Shown piece by piece: positions 6,798 through 10,792 of a stretch of 10,792 nt of DNA. The stretch spans positions 1-10,792 of the forward strand of contig JAGRHW010000102.1 in NCBI GenBank assembly GCA_020444765.1, read 5' to 3'. Source of the DNA: Gammaproteobacteria bacterium. Its GTDB lineage: Bacteria > Pseudomonadota > Gammaproteobacteria > Granulosicoccales > Granulosicoccaceae. A program made the translations under genes and the position numbers. Every line of letters starts with the position of its first letter. Position 1 is the first letter of the stretch. The notes beneath the pieces are model-generated. The model searched no databases. It was not told where the DNA came from and saw nothing but the letters and a program-made list of their open reading frames with translations.

Positions 6798-7520
6798 GTG
6801 GGTAAACGATCGGATGCCATCGCCGAGGAAATAAAACGCTGGATTGTCGAACGCAATCTCAAGCCCGGTGATCGTTTGCCGCAGGAAAAGCAACTGATCG
6901 AGTATTTTCAGTCCTCCAAGGGCACGGTGCGTGAATCGATCAAGGCGCTTGAGTCGCAGGGACTCATCACCACCCGCAGTGGCCCCGGCGGTGGCGGTTT
7001 TGTTGCCGAAATGCCGCCAGACAGGGCGATGTCGCTGCTGTCGAATTATTTCTACTTCAAGGATCTGCACATCCGCGATATCTACCAGCTCAGAATCCAG
7101 CTGGAGCCGGAGCTGGCCGCCAGTCTGTGTGGCAATCTGACCGAGCAGGATCTGCAGCGGCTCAAGACAACCATGACGATCTATTCCTCGCCGACCGCCA
7201 CCCGCGAGGAAGAACACCGGCAACGTCTGGACGAGCTCGCCTTTCATGAAGTGCTGGCGGACTTGTCGCCGAACCCGATTCTGTCGTTTGTCTGCCGCTT
7301 CCTGCTGGGTTTGCTGAAACACCTCGATGTCTGTCACGAGATCTACGACCAGCCGAATCAGGACCTGTTCGCCACCGGCCGTTTCTACCAGATGGCGCTG
7401 TACGACGCTTTGAAGAATGCTGACCCGGTAAAGGCTGCCTCGCTGATGCGTGAACACATGCTGACCGCCGAGCGGATCATGTTGGCGCGGGAGCGAGAGA
7501 TCAAAGGGAAAATGCTCTAG
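6798..7520 (+). CDS. GntR-family transcriptional regulator, FadR/FCD subfamily
   Basis: This 240-residue DNA-binding protein is probably the local repressor. Residues 5-71 form the GntR winged helix: IAEEIKRWIVERNLKPGDRL, then GTVRESIKALESQGLITTRSG with the recognition helix, and the wing GPGGGGFVAE. Residues about 90-228 form the helical FCD effector domain, ending in VKAASLMREHML. Two of the four usual metal-ligand positions differ: the first Asp aligns with E146 and the third ligand His with Q198, while H150 and H220 remain (alignment by eye). That may mean a different effector or no metal. The start is GTG (6798) with AAAGGGGA (6785-6792) upstream; there is no better ATG. It lies 24 nt after the last ATPase gene and is presumably cotranscribed, giving autoregulation. 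The natural target is the divergent region 1111-1305. It ends in TAG, converging on flgM. Confidence 0.92.
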   Translation: MGKRSDAIAEEIKRWIVERNLKPGDRLPQEKQLIEYFQSSKGTVRESIKALESQGLITTRSGPGGGGFVAEMPPDRAMSLLSNYFYFKDLHIRDIYQLRIQLEPELAASLCGNLTEQDLQRLKTTMTIYSSPTATREEEHRQRLDELAFHEVLADLSPNPILSFVCRFLLGLLKHLDVCHEIYDQPNQDLFATGRFYQMALYDALKNADPVKAASLMREHMLTAERIMLAREREIKGKML

Positions 7521-7521
7521 C

Positions 7522-7559
7522 GTCCTGTCTGATTGCTCCAAGCTTTGAACAGGCAGGAC
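7522..7559 (+). terminator. Inverted repeat after the regulator gene, possible weak terminator
   Basis: GTCCTGTCTG (7522-7531) pairs with CAGGCAGGAC (7550-7559) over 10 bp with one G-U, around an 18-nt loop. It begins 2 nt after the GntR stop. The nearest T-run (7579-7583) is 19 nt past the stem, so this is not a textbook intrinsic terminator. It may mark the end of the operon transcript. Confidence 0.4.
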
Positions 7560-7600
7560 ACCGAGATGTTGAGAGGACTTTTTGTATTATTGCCGGGGTT

Positions 7601-7633
7601 CTGCCAATTCCGCCTGACGCTCGGAAATGGCAG
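7601..7633. terminator. Inverted repeat between convergent genes, possible bidirectional transcription end
   Basis: CTGCCAATTCCG (7601-7612) and CGGAAATGGCAG (7622-7633) are complementary at 11 of 12 positions with a 9-nt loop. An outer CCGGG (7593-7597) / CCCGG (7635-7639) pair could extend the stem beyond a small internal loop. It sits between the convergent GntR and flgM genes, 12 nt past the flgM stop on the minus strand. No T-run follows directly in either direction, so the termination role is inferred from position. Confidence 0.4.
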
Positions 7634-7645
7634 GCCCGGTAAGAA

Positions 7646-7948
7646 TTATTTTTCCAGCAGTTTTTCCAGTTCGAGAAATTTTTTGGCGACACGGTCGGAG
7701 TCGACGCTGTATTCCCCGTTGGCTATAGCTGCGCGGATCTTTTCCACCTTCGCGCGATCAACGACATCACCTTGAGCCAGGGCGGCGCTGAGTCGTTCTA
7801 TGGAGGTCAGTGTTTTGGTCAGTTGAATGTTATCTGTCGCTTTGAGTTCGCCAGGCGTAGTTTGACTTGCAGTATTGTCCGGGCGAGCCGTTTTGCTGAC
7901 TGCTTTTACTTTGCCGGAACTTGGCAAACCGGTGACTGGATCAGCCAT
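7646..7948 (-). CDS. flgM: FlgM, anti-sigma-28 (FliA) factor
   Basis: This 100-residue protein binds and holds the flagellar sigma factor FliA inactive until the hook-basal body is finished, when FlgM is exported. The first half (1-45) is low-complexity, rich in Thr, Ser, Lys and Pro, as expected for the disordered export part. The second half carries the family signature: LTSIERLSAALAQGDVVDRAKVEKIRAAIANGEYSVDSDRVAKKFLELEKLL, with VDRAKVEKIRAAIANGEY (62-79) the most diagnostic. Length fits FlgM (about 90-105). The ATG at 7948 has only a weak GGGA upstream. Oddities of context: flgM is usually next to flgA and flgN, but here the downstream neighbour is an unrelated convergent regulator and no flgN follows; upstream is 499 nt without a gene and then a divergent flagellin-like gene. 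A convincing sigma-28 promoter was not found upstream. Confidence 0.9.
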   Translation of the reverse strand: MADPVTGLPSSGKVKAVSKTARPDNTASQTTPGELKATDNIQLTKTLTSIERLSAALAQGDVVDRAKVEKIRAAIANGEYSVDSDRVAKKFLELEKLLEK

Positions 7949-8447
7949 AATTGAATTCCCATGAGTGTTATTTTTATTCTTGTTTTTTGGTTAACGACTG
8001 GTGAACTGGTGATCTTGACGACTCCACGCCACCCGATTTGATTTTTGCGAACTTTAGCCGGCTTGTCCGGCCAAACCCTGCTCGCATCACAACCGCTTCA
8101 GGCTAACAAACCACTGCTGGTTTCGTATTAAATTGTAGCCGGATAAATTTGTATTGGCTAGGGCCTGTTAACGACTGCCGCCGATCCGAAGAAACGTATC
8201 GTGTTACCCCGCTTGCTCCCGCTGCCGGTCAAGGCAAAATCGTACCGGCGATGTACTTCTCAGATAGATAACACAAGCCAGCACGAATTTTCGATTCCAT
8301 GAATCACGGCCGCCTGCCGGTTCAAGAATCGGTAAGGCTGGTCGCAAGGCTCTTTATATAAAGAAGGAAACAAGCGGTTCCAATAATTTTCAGGCAGGGG
8401 GACCGGTGTTCCCTGCAAAGTGAGTCAAGCCCCCGCAGAGGTGCACA
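7949..8447. other. 499-nt intergenic region between flgM and the flagellin-like gene
   Basis: No protein-coding frame with family character was seen here; in particular there is no remnant of a flagellin N-terminus. Visible elements: an exact 11-bp direct repeat GTTAACGACTG at 7990-8000 and 8167-8177; a GCCGG/CCGGC hairpin (8057-8071, 5-nt loop); a 14-bp perfect palindrome TCTTTATATAAAGA (8351-8364); and a hairpin GCAGGGGG/TTCCCTGC (8394-8401/8409-8416, two G-U). AGAGG (8437-8441) is the ribosome site for the next gene. It should hold divergent promoters for flgM and the flagellin-like gene. The best sigma-28-like candidate (TCAA, then GGCGATGT near 8230-8255) is poor, so no promoter is called. 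Confidence 0.5.
8351..8364. promoter_or_regulatory. 14-bp perfect palindrome upstream of the flagellin-like gene
   Basis: TCTTTATATAAAGA reads identically on both strands and lies 84 nt before the flagellin-like ATG. It contains a TATA-type core that might serve as a -10 or as a dimer binding site. No matching -35 is seen at 16-18 nt. Function is unknown. Confidence 0.3.
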
Positions 8448-9614
8448 ATGTATAAAATCCGTTCTGTCAACCATTCCACCGACGACAACCCCCTGCAACC
8501 GGCAACGGCCGATGAGCTGATTGATATCCTGTCAATAGCCCGTAGCGGTCTGCTTGAGTTTCAGTCCGCCCTTGTCGATTTGACGGTTATCGCAGGGCAA
8601 GGCCCGGCGCGAAGTCATCACGATTTCCGTCCGTCCTTGCGACAGGCGCTCGCTGCGCTTGCCGGTGTGTCCTATAAGGGGACGCCCCTGTTCAACGGGC
8701 ATCTGGATGTCGATATCGACTTCGCCGCGTCGGGTGGAGAAACCGTGCGGGTCAGGATCGCTGATCTGCCGGGTAAGTTTGCCGGCTACCACAGCAACTT
8801 TCCGGACCTTGCCGGCTGTGATGCCATGATTTTCGCGCAACGAATACGCGTCAGCGCCGCAGCGTCCAGCTGTCCGGAGGCGTCGATCCAGGGTGTCAGG
8901 TTGAATACTTTTATGCCGCGCTCGGTCCGTTCTTCCCGGTTGCTGGCCATCAATTCCCTGTCGGGGCTGACCGGCCTGTACGCGATGAATTACGGAAATG
9001 CGATTATTGCGGGCGAGGACAGTCGCGAAACCGGCATGCCGCTGATCGACGGTTGTGTGAGCGTGAACGGCGTGGCGATTCCGGCCAGCAACGGTTCGGT
9101 CAATGACCTTGTCGGGCAGATCAACAGCCTCCGTGAATCGCACGGCGTGGTAGCGGAAGGCAAAGCCGGTCAGCCTCTGGTATTGATGAACTTCTCCGGA
9201 CAGGCGATTGAAATCAAAATCACCAACCAGTGTGCGGCCTTACTCAGCGGTTTTCCGTCTGGTGTGACGGAGGTTGCCGCCGACATAGGCGGCCTGATCG
9301 CATGGATCAGCTTCAGACGCCTGCACGAGGTGTGTTTCGACTCCGGCAATACGGTTCGTCTGCTGTCGGGGGTCGACGGTGATTCGGTTGCGTTGAAGTC
9401 GGGCCTTACGGCAAACCTGTCGGCTGACTCCCTGACCGACCGGCGGCTTGCATTATCGGTATTGCAGGTGATGGCGATTGTCGTTGCCCGTGAGCTGAAC
9501 GGTTTGACGAGTACACAGGCAAGGCTGCGCCGCGTGCTTGATGAGGCCCGCAGCCGGCAAAAATCTGAAGTGCGGACAAGCGGTACAGCCGGCAAAGGAC
9601 TGGCGAGCAGTTAA
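8448..9614 (+). CDS. Divergent flagellin-like protein lacking recognisable D0 ends
   Basis: This 388-residue protein resembles flagellin in parts. Residues 41-84 (ALVDLTVIAGQG ... LAGVSYKGTPLFNG) follow the flagellin D1 pattern of a helix, an AA/AG turn, a second helix and the T-FNG-LLDG turn. Residues 203-256 (VSVNGVAIPASNGSVNDLVGQINSL onward) look like the IN motif of flagellins and hook-associated proteins. Residues 334-368 (LALSVLQVMAIVVARELNGLTSTQARLRRVLDEA) resemble the C-terminal D1 helix. Missing are the conserved N-terminal INTN/SL and DDAAG segment and the C-terminal D0 helix; the tail instead is a polar SRQKSEVRTSGTAGKGLASS. It has five cysteines (124, 142, 203, 262, 296), unusual for flagellins. 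The ATG follows AGAGG by 6 nt, and an in-frame TGA at 8421 rules out a longer form. It is the gene before fleQ. It might be a decayed flagellin, a minor filament-tip or junction protein, or a repurposed paralogue. Homology is by eye and moderate. Confidence 0.6.
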   Translation: MYKIRSVNHSTDDNPLQPATADELIDILSIARSGLLEFQSALVDLTVIAGQGPARSHHDFRPSLRQALAALAGVSYKGTPLFNGHLDVDIDFAASGGETVRVRIADLPGKFAGYHSNFPDLAGCDAMIFAQRIRVSAAASSCPEASIQGVRLNTFMPRSVRSSRLLAINSLSGLTGLYAMNYGNAIIAGEDSRETGMPLIDGCVSVNGVAIPASNGSVNDLVGQINSLRESHGVVAEGKAGQPLVLMNFSGQAIEIKITNQCAALLSGFPSGVTEVAADIGGLIAWISFRRLHEVCFDSGNTVRLLSGVDGDSVALKSGLTANLSADSLTDRRLALSVLQVMAIVVARELNGLTSTQARLRRVLDEARSRQKSEVRTSGTAGKGLASS

Positions 9615-9698
9615 GGCCGTTGCAGCCTTTCTATTACCGCATGTCAATTATTTGTCTTTCTCCAATTCCTGTCCTATGCTCATTTAAGTCAAAACACG

Positions 9699-9737
9699 CG
9701 GCCACAGTTCAACATCCCGTTTGTTGAAGCAGGGCCG
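9699..9737 (+). repeat. Two-part stem-loop downstream of the flagellin-like gene
   Basis: CGGCC (9699-9703) pairs with GGCCG (9733-9737), and inside it TTCAACA (9708-9714) pairs with TGTTGAA (9722-9728) around a 7-nt loop. A symmetric 4x4 internal loop separates the two stems. A run of five T follows at 9747-9751, ten bases after the stem, so it could act as a weak terminator for the flagellin-like transcript. Confidence 0.4.
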
Positions 9738-9807
9738 GGACTGATCCTTTTTCCGAAAAGTGATGCCGGTTTGGCAAAGGCAAACAGCAAGTGTCGATTT
9801 TGTGGCG

Positions 9808-9861
9808 ATGTCCCGTTTTATGTCTACACTTAACTGTTAAGCGTCTTTCGGGACATTTTTT
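9808..9861 (+). terminator. Hairpin with T6 tail enclosing a palindrome, upstream of fleQ
   Basis: ATGTCCCG (9808-9815) and CGGGACAT (9849-9856) are perfectly complementary, and six T (9856-9861) close the second arm, as in an intrinsic terminator. The 33-nt interior contains CTTAACTGTTAAG (9829-9841), a perfect palindrome around a central T, which could fold as an inner stem. TTAACTGT occurs at 9830-9837 and again at 9860-9867, exactly 30 bp apart. It could end the flagellin-like transcript, act as a leader attenuator for fleQ if transcription starts upstream, or be an operator with helically phased half-sites. The structure is observed; the choice between roles is open. Confidence 0.45.
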
Positions 9862-9898
9862 AACTGTAAATAACACAGCAATGGCGACGTATGAGCAG

Positions 9899-9929
9899 GC
9901 GACCGCTTGGGGTTGCGTTCATCGGTCGC
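9899..9929 (+). promoter_or_regulatory. Hairpin just upstream of the fleQ ribosome site
   Basis: GCGACCG (9899-9905) pairs perfectly with CGGTCGC (9923-9929) across a 17-nt loop, ending 6 nt before the AAGGCGAG ribosome site. If transcribed, it would lie in the fleQ leader and might tune translation. No clear GGA pattern of CsrA/RsmA binding is seen in the loop. Confidence 0.35.
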
Positions 9930-9945
9930 AGGTATAAGGCGAGTA

Positions 9946-10792
9946 ATGAGCAAGAAGTCAGATTCGAACAAAATCTTGATCATCAATCCGAATCCGGAGG
10001 AGGCGACCCGTTTGTCGCATCAGCTGGAATTTATCGAATACGAAGCGAAAACCCTCAGCTCGCCGGATCTGCTATCCAGTCTGGGCGATCTGTCGGAATA
10101 CCTGGCGATTTTTGTCAGTACGTTTCACGGCATCAAGGAATGGGTCGGGAAACTGCGGGCCGATCATGAAAAGTGTCCGGCGCTGGTGTTGCTTATTGAT
10201 GATCACAGTTCGGACCTCACGGCTTCGGAAATTGAAGAGCTTTTCACGGGCAGTCTGAAAAAAGACATCAAGTTCCCGGAATTATCCGATGTGCTGCACC
10301 GCGCCGAAATGATCGGCAAAGTCAAGCCGGCCAAAGCCGGCGGCACGCAAAACCCCGAGCTTTTCCGCAGTCTGGTCGGTAACAGCCGCTCGATTCAGCG
10401 GGTGCGTAAAATGATCGACCAGGTGGCGCCTACCGAGGCCAGCGTACTGTTGTCCGGGGAATCCGGCACCGGTAAGGAAGTGGTGGCTCGAAATATTCAC
10501 GCCCTGTCACTTCGCGCCGATCGTCCCTTCGTGGCCGTAAATTGCGGGGCAATTCCACCGGAACTGCTGAAAAAAGAGCAGTTTGGTAATGAAAAAGGGG
10601 CGTTCACCGGCGCTTTTCAATCCCGTCCTGGCCGTTTTGAACTGGCCGAGGGTGGCACCCTGTTTCTGGACGAGATAGGCGATATGCCGCTCAATATGCA
10701 GGTCAAGTTACTGCGCGTAATACAGGAGAAGAGTTTTGAGCGGGTCGGCGGCAGCCGGACCCGGATCAGCAACGTCAGACTCATCGCCGCGA
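9946..10792 (+). CDS. fleQ: FleQ-like sigma-54-dependent flagellar master regulator (5' part)
   Basis: The first 282 codons are present and the gene runs off the window; full-length FleQ is about 470-500 residues. FleQ activates flagellar promoters with sigma-54 and in pseudomonads also controls biofilm genes in response to cyclic-di-GMP. Residues 9-125 form an atypical receiver domain: after KILII the usual acidic pocket residues are replaced by NPNPEE, so phosphorylation is unlikely, as in other FleQ proteins. The AAA+ domain starts with [17 protein letters not shown] (138-154). Motifs are Walker A GESGTGKE (171-178), GAFTGA (218-223, sigma-54 contact) and Walker B TLFLDE (238-243). LFRS (139-142) and R182-N183 match residues reported to contact cyclic-di-GMP in Pseudomonas FleQ. 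The ATG follows AAGGCGAG by 2 nt from its end (AAGG by 6). The C-terminal HTH is outside the window. The immediate upstream neighbour is a flagellin-like gene, in keeping with the usual fliC-to-fleQ flagellar order. Confidence 0.92.
   Translation, partial: MSKKSDSNKILIINPNPEEATRLSHQLEFIEYEAKTLSSPDLLSSLGDLSEYLAIFVSTFHGIKEWVGKLRADHEKCPALVLLIDDHSSDLTASEIEELFTGSLKKDIKFPELSDVLHRAEMIGKVKPAKAGGTQNPELFRSLVGNSRSIQRVRKMIDQVAPTEASVLLSGESGTGKEVVARNIHALSLRADRPFVAVNCGAIPPELLKKEQFGNEKGAFTGAFQSRPGRFELAEGGTLFLDEIGDMPLNMQVKLLRVIQEKSFERVGGSRTRISNVRLIAA

Larger units (their letters stand above)
9615..9945. other. 331-nt intergenic region upstream of fleQ
   Basis: No convincing gene lies here. It contains three inverted-repeat structures (9699-9737, 9808-9861, 9899-9929) and a TTAACTGT direct repeat, described separately. 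The fleQ promoter is presumably here but is not clearly readable: TTGTGG (9800-9805) with TCTACA (9823-9828) at 17-nt spacing is weak, and no sigma-54 GG-N10-GC site was found. The fleQ ribosome site is AAGGCGAG (9936-9943). Confidence 0.5.

Noticed and set aside
8230..8255. Sigma-28 promoter (TCAA then GGCGATGT) for the flagellin-like gene
   Set aside because: The match is only partial, with 14-nt spacing, and lies about 190 nt from the start; too weak to annotate.
9771..9790. Sigma-54 promoter starting at TTGGCA upstream of fleQ
   Set aside because: The invariant GC is not at the required 10-nt distance from GG (it falls at 12).
9881..9937. Short upstream ORF (18 codons, from ATG 9881) before fleQ as a leader peptide
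   Set aside because: No Shine-Dalgarno precedes it, the composition is unremarkable, and an ORF this short is expected by chance.
9891..10169. 92-codon plus-strand frame overlapping fleQ
   Set aside because: It lies out of frame across the fleQ start and receiver region; its translation has no family character, whereas the fleQ frame is strongly supported.
1..10792. CRISPR array, tRNA/rRNA genes, insertion sequences or phage remnants
   Set aside because: No regularly spaced repeats, cloverleaf patterns, transposase motifs or terminal inverted repeats were seen on reading both strands.

Overview
The window looks like chromosomal DNA of a flagellated gammaproteobacterium. The main pointer is a FleQ-type flagellar master regulator at the right edge, together with FlgM, fairly GC-rich coding sequence, dense ATGA-type gene overlaps and ordinary TAG, TGA and TAA stops. 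No tRNA, rRNA, CRISPR array, insertion sequence or phage gene was recognised. The window joins two unrelated modules that meet at a convergent junction near 7521-7645.

Module 1 (1-7520) is a solute uptake and hydrolysis locus. On the minus strand, a DUF1028 protein (predicted Ntn-hydrolase fold) overlaps by 4 nt an M20-family amidohydrolase of the N-carbamoyl-amino-acid/allantoate type. The M20 gene is broken by an in-frame TAG exactly at the catalytic Glu codon of its FGD(E)EG motif. Divergent from these, across an AT-rich control region with nested inverted repeats (1142-1183), runs a peptide/opine/nickel-type (Dpp/Opp-like) ABC importer: periplasmic binding protein, DppB-like permease, a single polypeptide fusing the DppC-like permease to the first ATPase, and a second ATPase. 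A GntR/FadR-type (FCD) repressor gene closes the operon. The likely logic is that the binding protein captures an amide- or peptide-like compound, the fused transporter imports it, the two hydrolases split it, and the GntR protein controls both arms from the shared divergent region. The substrate cannot be read from sequence.

Module 2 (7646-10792) is flagellar. An isolated flgM (anti-sigma-28) lies on the minus strand, converging on the GntR gene. After a 499-nt non-coding stretch comes a 388-residue flagellin-like protein that lacks recognisable D0 termini and carries five cysteines. A 331-nt intergenic region with several hairpins leads to the first 282 codons of fleQ, which runs off the window.

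Points most worth checking: the amber codon at the M20 catalytic residue, the permease-ATPase fusion with no ATG or GTG available as its start, and the divergent flagellin-like gene next to fleQ.
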